The position numbers were made by a program, and so were the translations under genes. Source: Mycolicibacterium diernhoferi (GTDB lineage: Bacteria > Actinomycetota > Actinomycetes > Mycobacteriales > Mycobacteriaceae). From it: 64,000 nt of DNA. A model generated the notes under the pieces. That model saw only the letters and a program-made list of their open reading frames with translations. It ran no database searches and was not told the DNA's origin. Positions 46,291 through 55,691 of this stretch are shown piece after piece; the first letter of the stretch is position 1, and each line of letters starts with the position of its first letter. The DNA is taken from NCBI RefSeq assembly GCF_019456655.1, contig NZ_CP080332.1:4030001-4094000 (forward strand), read 5' to 3'.

Positions 46291-47512
46291 TGTTGTTGTG
46301 TCTGTGCATGTAGCTCCAGTCACGTCTTCCACGATCGTCGTTGCCGTCGATGTCGGCAAGACCTCAGCAGTGCTTTCGGTGACCGACGCGGCTCGCCATC
46401 GGCTGCTCGCGCCGTCGGAATTCGCGATGACCGGGTCGGGTTTGACCTCCGCGGCGGCTCGCGCGATGGCTGCCGCACCTGCAGCGGTGCAGGTCAAGGT
46501 GGGCGTGGAGGCGGCCGGCCACTATCACCGACCGGTGCTCGACTTTCGATGGCCCGATGGGTGGGAAGTATTGGAACTCAATCCCGCTCAGGTCGCCGAG
46601 CAGCGTCGCGTGCAGGGACGGCGCAGGATCAAGACCGACGTGATCGACCTGGAGGCGATCACCGAGCTGGTGCTGGCCGGGTACGGACGCCCGGTCACCG
46701 ATCGTGATGTCGTGATCGGTCAGATCAGCGCCTGGGCGGTGCATCGGAGCCGGCGGGTAGCCACGCGTAGCGCGACGAAGAATCAGCTGCTCGGGCAGTT
46801 GGACCGGGCGTTTCCCGGACTGACCTTGGCTCTGCCCGACGTACTGGCCACCAAGATTGGCCGGCTGGTGGCCGCCGAGTTCGCTGACCCGGCACGCCTG
46901 GCCGGGCTCGGGGTCAACCGGTTGATCCGCTTCGCCGCGACCCGCGACCTGCAACTGCGTCGCCCCGTCGCTGAGCGGCTGGTCGCCGCGGCCCGCGATG
47001 CGCTACCGACCCGCGACGCCGTGATCTCGCGCCGGATACTGGCTGCTGACCTGGTGTTGCTGGGCGATCTGGACGATCAGATCACCGTCGCGGAGACCGC
47101 GCTGGCATCACTGCTGCCGCGCAGCCCGTACGCGACGTTGACTTCGGTGCCGGGCTGGGCAGTGGTACGAGTATCCAATTATGCTGCTGCCCTTGGTGAT
47201 CCGAAACGCTGGCCGGGACCCAGGCAGATCTACCGCGCGTCGGGGCTATCGCCGATGCAGTACGAATCGGCTCACAAGCGTCGCGACGGCGCCATCAGCC
47301 GTGAAGGCAGCGTCGCACTGCGCCGCGCCTTGATCGACCTCGGTATCGGACTGTGGCTCAACGAGCCGGCCGCCAAGAACTACGCCCACGGACTCAAAGA
47401 TCGCGGCAAGCCTGGCGGCATCGTCGCCTGCGCGTTGGCCCATCGTGCTAACCGCATCGCCCACGCACTCGTGCGCGACCATGCCACCTACGAGCCGACC
47501 CGCTGGGCCTAG
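46253..47512 (+). CDS. IS110-family DEDD transposase
   Basis: The 419-residue recombinase has an N-terminal RuvC-like DEDD domain: Asp in VVAVDVGKTSAV, Glu in VGVEAAGHYHRP, and Asp pair in KTDVIDLEAI. The C-terminal Transposase_20 domain has SVPGWAVVRV, IYRASGLSPMQ and REGSVALRRALID, which contains the catalytic serine. Starts at GTG 46253 or internal GTG 46298. It is uninterrupted and likely functional. IS110 recombinases use a bridge RNA from the element's own non-coding end to choose the target. Confidence 0.88.
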   Translation: MLTHVDLLTHPGGVVVSVHVAPVTSSTIVVAVDVGKTSAVLSVTDAARHRLLAPSEFAMTGSGLTSAAARAMAAAPAAVQVKVGVEAAGHYHRPVLDFRWPDGWEVLELNPAQVAEQRRVQGRRRIKTDVIDLEAITELVLAGYGRPVTDRDVVIGQISAWAVHRSRRVATRSATKNQLLGQLDRAFPGLTLALPDVLATKIGRLVAAEFADPARLAGLGVNRLIRFAATRDLQLRRPVAERLVAAARDALPTRDAVISRRILAADLVLLGDLDDQITVAETALASLLPRSPYATLTSVPGWAVVRVSNYAAALGDPKRWPGPRQIYRASGLSPMQYESAHKRRDGAISREGSVALRRALIDLGIGLWLNEPAAKNYAHGLKDRGKPGGIVACALAHRANRIAHALVRDHATYEPTRWA

Positions 47513-47854
47513 ATGCCCACCGTACCCACCCCCGGCGAAAGGACCGACCAGACCCTTCCACAACCCCCGTCGGTAGTGCCACGCTATGAGGACGGGACGA
47601 AGGGCCGGATCAGATGCCGTCCCCGCTATGGCGGACCCAGCCGGGTCACGCCGAGGCTAGCTTGGCACCCGGCCCTCCGCCTCCACGGCAGCCCGAACGA
47701 CGCCAGATAACCCACCGAGGTTGTATACGTCAGCGTGGGCGCCAGGCACCCGCCCCCGACCCCGCAGCTACCACCGACAGCACGAAATCACGCCCCGGCT
47801 TGGGGCGTCGGCCCACCACGGGCCTCCAACACCCTTGACTCGCCCTACAGCCAG
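47513..47854 (+). ncRNA. Structured 3' non-coding flank of the IS110 element (bridge-RNA candidate)
   Basis: No gene in these 342 bases. Visible structure: GGACGG (47590-47595) with CCGTCC (47617-47622) enclosing a 21-base loop; a direct repeat CGCTATG near 47582 and 47624; and CGCCCC (47791-47796) with GGGGCG (47802-47807). A long structured region right after the transposase fits IS1111-type elements, which encode the bridge RNA at the right end. No RNA boundary can be set from sequence alone. Confidence 0.35.
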
Positions 47855-48256
47855 CTAGTCGCCGTGCGAGGCGAGGACCGCGATCTGGGCGCCGTCGGAT
47901 CCGTCGACCAGCAGGTAGGTCACCGCGACCCGGCCCAGCTCCGCGCCGTCGACATCGTGGCGGACGAACACCCCGCGATACACGGCCGAGGACGCGTTCA
48001 GCCCGGTTACCTCGGCACTGATCAGTCCCGTGGACCGATAGCGCTGTGCACGCAGAACATCAATCTGCCCCTGCATCACCGCGGCCAGCTCATCGCGGGT
48101 GGCCAGACTGAGCACGCCTTCATCGGTGGTGAGCAGAAGCGGCACGGCGTAGCAGTCCAACAACTCGGCCACCGGCCGGTCGCCGCGGGCGGCCGCGGCG
48201 AAGATGTCCAGGTAATCGTCGAACCAGCGCCGCACCGCGCCGGTATCCATAGCCAT
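47855..48256 (-). CDS. Small conserved protein, SnoaL/NTF2-like, function unknown
   Basis: The 133-residue protein has an NTF2-like pattern: VRRWFDDYLDIFAAAARGD, ELLDCYAVPLLLTTDEG, then strands ending GRVAVTYLLVDG. No catalytic residues are recognisable. It is divergent from the reductase-like gene at 48317, with a palindrome between them (48288-48311). Confidence 0.6.
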   Translation of the reverse strand: MAMDTGAVRRWFDDYLDIFAAAARGDRPVAELLDCYAVPLLLTTDEGVLSLATRDELAAVMQGQIDVLRAQRYRSTGLISAEVTGLNASSAVYRGVFVRHDVDGAELGRVAVTYLLVDGSDGAQIAVLASHGD

Positions 48257-48287
48257 GGTGGCATCATTTCACCTTTTCCACCCCCGG

Positions 48288-48311
48288 TGAACACTGCGCG
48301 AATAGTGTTCA
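48288..48311. promoter_or_regulatory. 8+8-bp palindrome overlapping the promoter of the reductase-like gene
   Basis: TGAACACT (48288-48295) and AGTGTTCA (48304-48311) are perfect inverted repeats separated by eight bases. The right arm overlaps TAGTGT (48303-48308), a -10 sited eight bases before ATG 48317, so the transcript is probably leaderless and a bound regulator would block it. It lies between divergent genes, as typical TetR-type operators do. Confidence 0.6.
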
Positions 48312-48316
48312 CGCCC

Positions 48317-49366
48317 ATGAGTGCCTCCCGCCCCCTCCGGGTCATCCAGTGGACCACCGGCAATATCGGCAAACGCTCCCTGCACGCGATCATCGGCCGC
48401 GACGACATGGAGCTTGTCGGGGTGTACGCGCACGGCGCGGACAAGGTGGGCGTCGATGCCGCCGAGCTGGCCGGTTGGCCCGCCCCGACCGGGATCAAGG
48501 CCACCGGCGACATCGATGCGTTGCTCGCCCTGCAACCCGATGCCTGCTGCTACAACCCGCTGTGGCCCAGCATCGACGAACTCGTCGCCCTGCTGGAGGC
48601 CGGGGTCAACGTCTGCTCCAGCGCAGCCTGGATCACCGGGGGCAAGCAGACCCCGCAGGATCTGGAGCGGATCAGGAATGCCTGCATCACAGGCAATTCC
48701 ACCATCTTCGGCAGCGGCGCCCACCCCGGCGTCACGAACATGGTCGGCATGGTGTTGTCCGGGTCGTGCGAGCGGGTCGACGAGATCCGGATCACCGAGT
48801 CGGTGGACTGTTCCACCTATGAATCCGCGGGAACCCAGACCGCCATGGGCTTTTCGCAAGATCCGGACACCCCGGGGCTGGCCGAGAGCGTGCGCCGCGA
48901 GAGCGAGGTGTTCGCCGAATCTGCGGCGATGATGGCCGATGCGATCGGAGCAACGTTGGACCGGATGACCTTCGATGTCACCTTCACCGCCGCCACCGGT
49001 GACACCGATCTGGGGTTCATGACGATCCCGAAGGGCACCGTCGGCGGTGTGATGGGCTATCACCGCGGCTGGGTCGGCGACCGTAACGTGGTCAGCGTGG
49101 GCTTCAATTGGACGATGGGCGACCATGTGGCGCCACCCAAACCGCTTGAGCACGGCCATGTCATCCAGGTATTCGGCATGCCCAACATGCGCACCGTTCT
49201 GCATTGCCTGCCGCCCGCGGATTGGACCGAGCCCGGGTTCATGGGATTGGGCATGATCTACACCGCGATGCCGGTCACCAACGCCGTGCCCGCGGTGGTC
49301 GCCGCGGCCCCGGGCATCGCCACCCTCAAGGATCTGCCGCCGGTCACCGGCCACTTCGCCGGCTGA
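48317..49366 (+). CDS. DapB-like NAD(P)-binding reductase family protein
   Basis: The 349-residue protein has an N-terminal Rossmann fold (VIQWTTGNIGKRSLHAIIG, G-x-x-G-x) and AHGADKVGVDAAELAG; FGSGAHPGVTNMVGM and the C-terminal domain match the dihydrodipicolinate-reductase-like/2,4-diaminopentanoate dehydrogenase-type family common in actinobacteria. Substrate unknown; lysine synthesis is not implied. Likely leaderless. It lies between the IS110 region and the degV operon. Confidence 0.75.
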   Translation: MSASRPLRVIQWTTGNIGKRSLHAIIGRDDMELVGVYAHGADKVGVDAAELAGWPAPTGIKATGDIDALLALQPDACCYNPLWPSIDELVALLEAGVNVCSSAAWITGGKQTPQDLERIRNACITGNSTIFGSGAHPGVTNMVGMVLSGSCERVDEIRITESVDCSTYESAGTQTAMGFSQDPDTPGLAESVRRESEVFAESAAMMADAIGATLDRMTFDVTFTAATGDTDLGFMTIPKGTVGGVMGYHRGWVGDRNVVSVGFNWTMGDHVAPPKPLEHGHVIQVFGMPNMRTVLHCLPPADWTEPGFMGLGMIYTAMPVTNAVPAVVAAAPGIATLKDLPPVTGHFAG

Positions 49367-50203
49367 TCACTCCGCGAGGCTGACGCACGCCCCCACGGCC
49401 CCGGCGCCGACGTGCACGGCAAGCACCGCCCCCATGTCGCGGACCGTCAACGACTCCAACTGAGGCAGTCGGTCGGTCAGAGCCGCACCCAATTCCGCTG
49501 CGGCATCGTGATTGTCGACGTGGTGCACGGTGACCGTGGCAGACCGCTCCCCCACCAGGTCGACGATCGCATCCACCATGGCGGCATGCGCCTTGGACGT
49601 GGTGCGCACCCGCTGGGCCAACACCAGCCGGCCGTCGACGTCCAAGCGCAGCAACGGCTTCAGCGACAACGCGGTACCCAGCCAGGACGCCGCGGTCCCG
49701 ATCCGCCCGCCCCGGCGCAGGTTGTCCAGTCGGTGCACGACGATGAACACATGCCCGCGAGGCACCGCGGCGCGGGCCGCGGCCTCGACGGCATCGAGAT
49801 CGGCGCCGGCCTCCGCGGCGCGCGCAGCGGCCATTGCGACACACCCGACGCCCATCGCCGCCGACCGCGAGTTCACGACGCGCACCGCCGAGCCGAATTC
49901 CCGGGCGGCCGCCGCGGCAGAGGAGAACGTGCTGGACAGTGCCGCGGAAAGATGGACGGCGACAACACCGTCCCCGTCGCTGGCGGCCAGCGCCTCCCGG
50001 TAGGCCTGGGCCAGATCAGCCGGCGAGGCGCCCGATGTGGTCACCTGGCTGCGGTCGAAGATGTCGTTCGGGATCTCGTCGATTCCGTCGCGCAGGTCGG
50101 TGTCGTCGACCAGGACGTGCAGCGGCACCTGCCGGATCGACCACCGCCCGAGCTCCTCGGCCTCCAGGCGTGCCGACGAGTCCGTCACCACCTGGACGGT
50201 CAT
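49367..50203 (-). CDS. DegV-family fatty-acid-binding protein (Rv2417c-like)
   Basis: The 278-residue protein has the EDD fold: [38 protein letters not shown] and [15 protein letters not shown]. DegV proteins bind fatty acids and in some bacteria feed a fatty-acid kinase. The ATG overlaps the octT stop by four bases. The operon runs nadD, rsfS, gpgP, octT, degV, all overlapping. Confidence 0.88.
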   Translation of the reverse strand: MTVQVVTDSSARLEAEELGRWSIRQVPLHVLVDDTDLRDGIDEIPNDIFDRSQVTTSGASPADLAQAYREALAASDGDGVVAVHLSAALSSTFSSAAAAAREFGSAVRVVNSRSAAMGVGCVAMAAARAAEAGADLDAVEAAARAAVPRGHVFIVVHRLDNLRRGGRIGTAASWLGTALSLKPLLRLDVDGRLVLAQRVRTTSKAHAAMVDAIVDLVGERSATVTVHHVDNHDAAAELGAALTDRLPQLESLTVRDMGAVLAVHVGAGAVGACVSLAE

Positions 50204-50967
50204 GACCGTTCAGATGTGTCCGGCTGGTACGCACCCGCCTCGGCGAGCCCCTTGAGCATCAGGTCGGCGACGGCCGCGTGCGCCTCGAAATTCCAGTGGA
50301 TTCCGTCCGGGTTGCCCTGCCCGCTCATCACGTACTCGCCGACCGCGGCCTTGAGGTCCACCACCGGGACCTGGTGCTCGTCGGCCCATCCGGTGATCGC
50401 CTTGACGATGGGGGCACGCCAGCGATGCGACTTGCCGTAGGTCTCAGCGATGTGCACGGAAGGGACGGTCGCCACCACCGGGATGCCGGGCCGGTTGAAG
50501 TCCAGTGCCGCCCTGGTCATTTCCAGGTATTCGACGGTCAGGTGCGGCGGCAGCGCCGGCCGAGCCACCCGGGACAACCGGGGCTGCAGCCAGCCGTAGC
50601 CGTCACGCACCCAGCGCCGCAGGAACGGCGGGCGGACGTAGCGGATCAGTTCCCGCAGCGCGGTCGGCAACGGCGAGGGCAGCGAGTCCATGCCGGAGGT
50701 CGCGAAGATCACCGCGCCGGCGCGCGGCAGCGCCGCCCAGGACCGCGGATCCTGGGTCGCGGCCCACCACACGTCGCGGCAGGTCCAGCCGATCCGCCCG
50801 ATCAGTTCGACATCCCAACCGAGTTGTTCGGCAACGATATTGGGCCAGATCCGGGGATCATCGGCGGGCAGTCCGCCGGTCGGCCCGTAGTAGGACAGCG
50901 AGTCGCAGAAGACCAGGAGAGTCTTCCGGCGGGCAGGAGCGGAATCCGATTGCGGCTCAGAGGACAT
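50200..50967 (-). CDS. octT: Diglucosylglycerate octanoyltransferase-like SGNH protein (OctT, Rv2418c-like)
   Basis: The 255-residue GDSL/SGNH protein has the nucleophile serine in FCDSLSYYG and the Asp/His pair in [12 protein letters not shown]; the oxyanion-type Asn motif is less clear. In M. tuberculosis the gene in this position transfers an octanoyl group to the glucosylglycerate precursor of methylglucose lipopolysaccharide. It directly follows gpgP, which acts just before it in the same pathway. Its start lies inside the gpgP 3' end (11-base overlap). Confidence 0.82.
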   Translation of the reverse strand: MSSEPQSDSAPARRKTLLVFCDSLSYYGPTGGLPADDPRIWPNIVAEQLGWDVELIGRIGWTCRDVWWAATQDPRSWAALPRAGAVIFATSGMDSLPSPLPTALRELIRYVRPPFLRRWVRDGYGWLQPRLSRVARPALPPHLTVEYLEMTRAALDFNRPGIPVVATVPSVHIAETYGKSHRWRAPIVKAITGWADEHQVPVVDLKAAVGEYVMSGQGNPDGIHWNFEAHAAVADLMLKGLAEAGAYQPDTSERS

Positions 50968-51613
50968 CGTTGGCCACCTGCGCAGAGGCGTTCCACACGT
51001 CCAGGCGCCACTTGATCCTGTCGCCGACGTCGTGCCCGGACAGTTGCGCCCAGCTGGCGTTGCCCATGCCGCCGAGGACCGGCCAGTTGTCCACCGGCAG
51101 ACCCAGCAGGGCGGCTGTCAACGCCGCGATCAACCCGCCGTGCGCCACCAGCACCACCGGCCGGTCCGGCGCGTCGACACCCCACCCGACCTGTGAGACA
51201 AGCAGTTCGGCGACCAGCGGAACGCTGCGCTCGGCCACGTCGACCCGGCTCTCCCCGCCGTGCGGCGCCCACCGGGCGTCGTCGCGCCAGGCCAGCCGGG
51301 CCCCCGGGGCGATATCGTCGACGTCGGTGTGGGTCAGACCCTGCCAATCCCCCAGATGGGTCTCACGCAGCCGTCGGTCGATGGACACCGGCACGCCCGA
51401 TCGCTCGCCGAGCGCGGTGGCGGTGTCCAGGGCCCGGCGCAGGTCCGAGGACACGATCGCCAGGGGCTGACGCTTGGCCAGCACCTCCGCGGCGGCCTTG
51501 GCCTGCTCGCGGCCGAGATCGGTCAGGTCGGTGTCGAGCTGTCCCTGCATGCGGCTGCCGGCGTTCCACTCGGTCTGCCCGTGCCGCAACAGCACCAGTC
51601 GGCGCACACTCAC
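50957..51613 (-). CDS. gpgP: Glucosyl-3-phosphoglycerate phosphatase (histidine phosphatase)
   Basis: The 218-residue protein has the phosphoglycerate-mutase-like signature [20 protein letters not shown], catalytic His in RHGQ, a second His in [15 protein letters not shown], and the Glu in [11 protein letters not shown]. It removes phosphate from glucosyl-3-phosphoglycerate to make glucosylglycerate for methylglucose lipopolysaccharide. GTG 51613 overlaps the rsfS stop (GTGA). Confidence 0.88.
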   Translation of the reverse strand: MSVRRLVLLRHGQTEWNAGSRMQGQLDTDLTDLGREQAKAAAEVLAKRQPLAIVSSDLRRALDTATALGERSGVPVSIDRRLRETHLGDWQGLTHTDVDDIAPGARLAWRDDARWAPHGGESRVDVAERSVPLVAELLVSQVGWGVDAPDRPVVLVAHGGLIAALTAALLGLPVDNWPVLGGMGNASWAQLSGHDVGDRIKWRLDVWNASAQVANDVL

Positions 51614-52023
51614 CGGGCATCCTGGGGGCCGTCGTCGGTGTCTCCCGCGTCCCCGGTGTCGAGGCCGTCCAGGTCGACGGGAATGACCGGGCAGTCCCGC
51701 CACAGCCGCTCCAGTGCGTAGAACTCGCGTTCCTCGGTGTGCTGGACGTGCACCACGATGTCGACGTAGTCGAGCAGGGTCCAGCGTCCCTCCCGAGTGC
51801 CCTCACGCCGGGCGGGCTTGTGCCCGGCCGCGCGCATCTTGTCCTCGATCTCGTCCACGATGGCGTTGACCTGACGTTCGTTGGACGCCGAGGCGATCAC
51901 GAAGCAGTCGGTGATGACGAGTTGCTCGGAGACGTCGATGACCAGGACGTCGTTGCCGAGCTTGGACGCGGCGGCGCGGGCCGCGACGGTCGCCATCTCG
52001 ACCGCTTCCGGTGCGGCAGTCAT
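51610..52023 (-). CDS. rsfS: Ribosome silencing factor RsfS
   Basis: The 137-residue protein has the RsfS core: [39 protein letters not shown] and [20 protein letters not shown], then [10 protein letters not shown]. RsfS binds L14 on the 50S subunit and blocks subunit joining when nutrients are low. The acidic tail is variable. ATG 52023 overlaps the nadD stop (ATGA). Confidence 0.92.
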   Translation of the reverse strand: MTAAPEAVEMATVAARAAASKLGNDVLVIDVSEQLVITDCFVIASASNERQVNAIVDEIEDKMRAAGHKPARREGTREGRWTLLDYVDIVVHVQHTEEREFYALERLWRDCPVIPVDLDGLDTGDAGDTDDGPQDAR

Positions 52024-52637
52024 GAACAAGCCTCCGATGTGTACAGGTTGCGTTTGGACACGTACTGGACGACGCCATCGGGCACCAGGTACCAGATGGG
52101 TCGGGATTGCCGGGCACGCAGCCGGCAGTCACTCGACGAGATCGCCAATGCGGGTACCTCCACCAGGGTAAGGGCGTCTTCGGGCAGTTCTTTCATGGCC
52201 GCGGCGATGTGTTCACCATCGAGCTCGTAGCCGGGCCTGCTGACCCCGATGAAGCGGGCGAGGGAGAACAGCTCCTCCCAGTTCTGCCAGGACAGGATCG
52301 AGCCCAGCGCGTCGGCACCGGTGATGAAGTACAGGTCGGTGTCCGCGTTCTGCGCGGCCAGGTCCCGCAGGGTGTCCTTGGTGTAGGTGGGCCCGCCGCG
52401 ATCGATGTCGACCCGGCTCACCGAGAACCGGGGGTTGGCCGCGGTCGCGATGACCGTCATCAGGTAGCGGTCCTCGGCGGCGGCGACCCGGCGGTCCCGC
52501 TTCTGCCAGGGCTGCCCGGTCGGCACGAAGACGACCTCGTCGAGCTGGAACTGATCGGCGACCTCGCTGGCGGCCACCAGGTGTCCATGGTGGATGGGGT
52601 CGAACGTCCCACCCATCACCCCGAGCCTGCGCCGCAT
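52020..52637 (-). CDS. nadD: Nicotinate-nucleotide adenylyltransferase
   Basis: The 205-residue nucleotidyltransferase has [15 protein letters not shown] (HxGH motif) and [20 protein letters not shown] (ISSS-x-x-R). It joins ATP and nicotinate mononucleotide in NAD synthesis. Starts ATG 52637, or GTG 52643. First gene of the overlapping nadD-rsfS-gpgP-octT-degV operon. nadE, for the last step, is at 58760. Confidence 0.93.
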   Translation of the reverse strand: MRRRLGVMGGTFDPIHHGHLVAASEVADQFQLDEVVFVPTGQPWQKRDRRVAAAEDRYLMTVIATAANPRFSVSRVDIDRGGPTYTKDTLRDLAAQNADTDLYFITGADALGSILSWQNWEELFSLARFIGVSRPGYELDGEHIAAAMKELPEDALTLVEVPALAISSSDCRLRARQSRPIWYLVPDGVVQYVSKRNLYTSEACS

Positions 52638-52666
52638 CGCCACGAACAGGCAGCTTACTGGAGTTC

Positions 52667-52718
52667 CGCGGGCGTCCCCGCCCGCGTGAAGCTGGTCCCG
52701 GTCCGGAACCAGCTTCAC
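52667..52718. promoter_or_regulatory. Two adjacent perfect hairpins between nadD and the GGDEF gene
   Basis: CGCGGGCG (52667-52674) pairs with CGCCCGCG (52679-52686), and GTGAAGCTGGT (52686-52696) pairs with ACCAGCTTCAC (52708-52718), 8 and 11 bp perfect stems. They share base 52686 and lie between divergent genes. There is no T-run. They could be a leader structure of the nadD operon or a regulator site. Confidence 0.55.
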
Positions 52719-52833
52719 ACCCCCGCCGGCCCGCCGGACTGGCGTGGCAACCGTCGATGGTGGCAAGCACGGAAAGTTGGCACCGGCGGTCATCATGGCG
52801 GGATCCGGCGCACCCGCACTACGCTGCACGCAA

Positions 52834-54249
52834 ATGGGGGCTCAACTGCGCACCAGCGCGGGTTTCACAGCGTTGGTCTTTCTGGTCTGCCTGCTTTCGA
52901 TCGCCACCAGGATGCCCGACACGCTGGCGGTGTTCTGGCCCACCAATGCGCTGCTGCTCGGTCTCCTGCTGCGCAATCCGACCGCGGCGACGCCATCGAC
53001 GTGGGTGGGCGCCGCGGCGGGGTATCTGTTCGCCGACCTGGTCACCGGCTCCGACCTGCCCAGAGCTCTGCTGCTCAACTCGGCCAACATGATCGGTGTG
53101 CTGGTCGGTTTCTATGGGTTCCGTCGTCTCCGGAATCTCGATCTGAGCCTGACGCGCGGCTCGTCGGTCACATGGGTGGCTGCCGTCTCGGTGACCGCCG
53201 CCGGATCGGCGGCGACTGTCGGCGGGTTCATCGACGTCATACTGTTCGGTGACAGCTGGCCGCGAGGCGCGTTGTACTGGTTTGCCTATGAGTTACTGAA
53301 CTACACCGTCGTCCTCCCGCTGGTGCTGAGCTCTCCGGCCATCCGGTTCCCGACGCCGGCGCACCGCCCCTCGGCAGAAGCGTTGGCACAGTTGCGCCTT
53401 CAAGGCAAGCGGGTCGCCGTCCCGCTCATACTCCTGCTCGCAACGGCTCCGGTGGCCTGGATGATGGGCGGCCTGGGGGCGCTCACCTTCTCGATGCCCG
53501 CCCTCATCGCGGCCGCTCTGCTCGGCCACGTCTTCATCACCACCCTGTTCATCGCTGTGGCGACGGCATGGGGCATCACCCTGGCGGTGTACCCGCCGAA
53601 TGCGATGCCCACGATGCCGGAGGGTCCGATCAGCATCTCCACCCTGATCGGGCTGGCCTTGCTGGCCGGCGGACCGCTGGTCATCGCCTGCGCCACCACG
53701 GAACGCCAACGCATCTACGCGGCGCTGCACCTGGCCATGACCCGGGACGACCTGACCCGCGCCTATCGCCGCGACGAGTTCATGCGCCGCGCCGATATCG
53801 CGCTGGCCGAGGCCGCCCGGAGATCGCAACCGGTCGCCCTGCTGATGATGGATCTCGATCATTTCAAGCGGCTCAACGACACCTTCGGGCACGGTGCCGG
53901 TGATCGGGCACTCGCCGACTTCGCCGACACGGTGCGTGACTGCACCGACGAGACCGCGCTGTTCGCCCGGATGGGTGGCGAGGAATTCGCGGTGCTGTTA
54001 CCGGAGGCGTCCCGGGAGACCGCCCTCGACATCGCCGAACTGATCCGCTCCCGCCAAAGGGCCGCGACCACAGGCGAGTTCGGCGACCTGGGAGCCACCG
54101 TCAGCGTCGGTCTGGTGTACGCGGCGGCGCCGCTGACCGATCTGCTGGCGGCTGCGGACGCGGCGCTCTACCGCGCCAAATCGAGCCGACGAGATACCGT
54201 CGTGGTCGCCGACGATCCGAATCCCACCGTGCCGGTGGGATGGCGCTAG
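52834..54249 (+). CDS. Diguanylate cyclase with MASE1-type membrane sensor (GGDEF)
   Basis: The 471-residue protein has an N-terminal sensor of about eight membrane helices with [16 protein letters not shown], typical of MASE1, then a GGDEF domain (about 305-465) with [35 protein letters not shown] and an active [14 protein letters not shown]. It makes cyclic di-GMP. No I-site RxxD five residues before GGEEF is seen, so product inhibition may be lacking. ATG 52834 follows TACGCT (52820-52825) by eight bases, predicting a leaderless mRNA. Confidence 0.88.
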   Translation: MGAQLRTSAGFTALVFLVCLLSIATRMPDTLAVFWPTNALLLGLLLRNPTAATPSTWVGAAAGYLFADLVTGSDLPRALLLNSANMIGVLVGFYGFRRLRNLDLSLTRGSSVTWVAAVSVTAAGSAATVGGFIDVILFGDSWPRGALYWFAYELLNYTVVLPLVLSSPAIRFPTPAHRPSAEALAQLRLQGKRVAVPLILLLATAPVAWMMGGLGALTFSMPALIAAALLGHVFITTLFIAVATAWGITLAVYPPNAMPTMPEGPISISTLIGLALLAGGPLVIACATTERQRIYAALHLAMTRDDLTRAYRRDEFMRRADIALAEAARRSQPVALLMMDLDHFKRLNDTFGHGAGDRALADFADTVRDCTDETALFARMGGEEFAVLLPEASRETALDIAELIRSRQRAATTGEFGDLGATVSVGLVYAAAPLTDLLAAADAALYRAKSSRRDTVVVADDPNPTVPVGWR

Positions 54250-55691
54250 ACGGGCAGCAGACCGTCGATCACCGCGGCCAGCTGCTTGGCCGACCGGCAC
54301 TCGTGCATGGGGATCAGGTCCTTGTAGCGCGGGACCGCCGAGTCGCCGCTGCCCCACAGGTGCTTGGGCTCGGGGTTGAGCCAGTGCGCGTGCCGGCTGG
54401 CGTTCACCATCCGGGTCAGTAGCTCGGTCTCCGGGTTGCGGTAGTTGTTGCGGCCGTCGCCGAGGATCAGCAGCGAGGACCTCGGCGATAACACGTTGGG
54501 GAAGTTCTGCGCGAAGGACACGAAGGCGTGTCCGTAGTCGGAGTGCCCGTCGCGGGTGTAGACGCCGGCTTCGCGGGTGATGCGCTGCACCGCCACCGCC
54601 AGATCGGCCTCCGGGCCGAACATGTCGGTCACCTCGTCGGTGGTGTCGATGAATGCGAAGATGCGGACCCGGGAGAACTGCTGGCGCAGCGCGGACACCA
54701 GCATCAGGGTGAAGTGGCTGAAACCGGCCACCGAGCCGGAGACGTCGCACAGCACCACCAGTTCGGGCCGGGCCGGGCGCGGCTTCTTGAGCACCACGTC
54801 GATCGGCACGCCGCCGGTGGACATCGATTTGCGCAGCGTCTTGCGCATATCGATCTGACCGTTCTGCGCGCGGCGCCGCTTGGCCGCCAGCCGGGTGGCC
54901 AGTGTGCGGGCCAGCGGCTGGACGGTCTTGCGCATCTGCCGCAACTGCTCGCCGGAGGCGCGCAGGAACTCGACGTTCTCGGACAGCTGCGGCACCCCGT
55001 ACATCTGCACGTGGTCACGGCCGAGCTGTTCGGCGGTACGGCGTTTGGTCTCGGCCTCCACCATCTGACGCAGCTGCGAAACACGCTGCGCAGCCATCGC
55101 TTTGGCGATCTCTTCCTGGGTGGGGGTGGGCTCCTCGCCGTACGGTGCGAGCAGCCCGGCCAGCAGGCGGCCCTCCAGTTCGTCCAGCGCCATCGCCTTG
55201 AGCGCCTGATACGACGAGTACGACGGGCCACGGCTGGAGTTGTACCTGCCGTAGGCCTCCACGATCCGGGCGATCATGGCCGTCAGACGGTCGTCGAAGT
55301 TCTCCAGATCGGCGCCCGGGCCCAGCATGTCGAGCAGGGCCGCGCGCATCGCCTCGATGTCCTCGGGCGGCATCGCCTCCGGATCGGCCTCGGGATCCGG
55401 CTCATCCTCGACGACCGTCCGCGCCCCGTGCGCGGCAGGCCACCACAGGTCGAACATCGCGTCGTAGGTGTCGCGGTGATCGGGCCGGCGCAGCACCGCG
55501 CAGGCCAGCCCCTCGCGCAGCGCCGAGCGGTCGCCCAGGCCCAGCACCGTCATCACCCGGCCGGCGTCCACCGTCTCCGATGGACCCACCGCGATGCCGA
55601 CACCGCGCAGCGCTTCGACGAACTCCACCAGGTGTCCGGGAATTCCGTGGGGGGCCAGCGGCTGCGGCGGCCGGGTGCGACGGGAAGCCAT
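54246..55691 (-). CDS. VWA-domain protein, CoxE-like (Rv2425c-like)
   Basis: The 481-residue protein has an N-terminal helical region (GIPGHLVEFVEALRGVGIAV) and a C-terminal von Willebrand A domain whose metal site is LCDVSGSVAGFS (D-x-S-x-S). It is co-transcribed with a MoxR-type ATPase (one-base TGATG overlap), the usual VWA-MoxR chaperone pair that inserts or matures a metalloenzyme or complex. The target is not identified here. Confidence 0.88.
   Translation of the reverse strand: MASRRTRPPQPLAPHGIPGHLVEFVEALRGVGIAVGPSETVDAGRVMTVLGLGDRSALREGLACAVLRRPDHRDTYDAMFDLWWPAAHGARTVVEDEPDPEADPEAMPPEDIEAMRAALLDMLGPGADLENFDDRLTAMIARIVEAYGRYNSSRGPSYSSYQALKAMALDELEGRLLAGLLAPYGEEPTPTQEEIAKAMAAQRVSQLRQMVEAETKRRTAEQLGRDHVQMYGVPQLSENVEFLRASGEQLRQMRKTVQPLARTLATRLAAKRRRAQNGQIDMRKTLRKSMSTGGVPIDVVLKKPRPARPELVVLCDVSGSVAGFSHFTLMLVSALRQQFSRVRIFAFIDTTDEVTDMFGPEADLAVAVQRITREAGVYTRDGHSDYGHAFVSFAQNFPNVLSPRSSLLILGDGRNNYRNPETELLTRMVNASRHAHWLNPEPKHLWGSGDSAVPRYKDLIPMHECRSAKQLAAVIDGLLPV

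Larger units (their letters stand above)
46200..47830 (+). mobile_element. IS110-family insertion element (ends not resolved)
   Basis: The element contains an intact DEDD transposase (46253-47512), a short 5' non-coding stretch with a long imperfect inverted repeat (46201-46217 and 46273-46290) and a longer structured 3' non-coding stretch. It lies just after an intact HNH gene. IS110-type elements lack classical terminal repeats and usually make no target duplication, so the coordinates are only approximate. Confidence 0.7.

Noticed and set aside
47735..48316. N-terminal extension of the DapB-like protein
   Set aside because: The frame is open but contains the palindrome and promoter, and homology begins only at ATG 48317.
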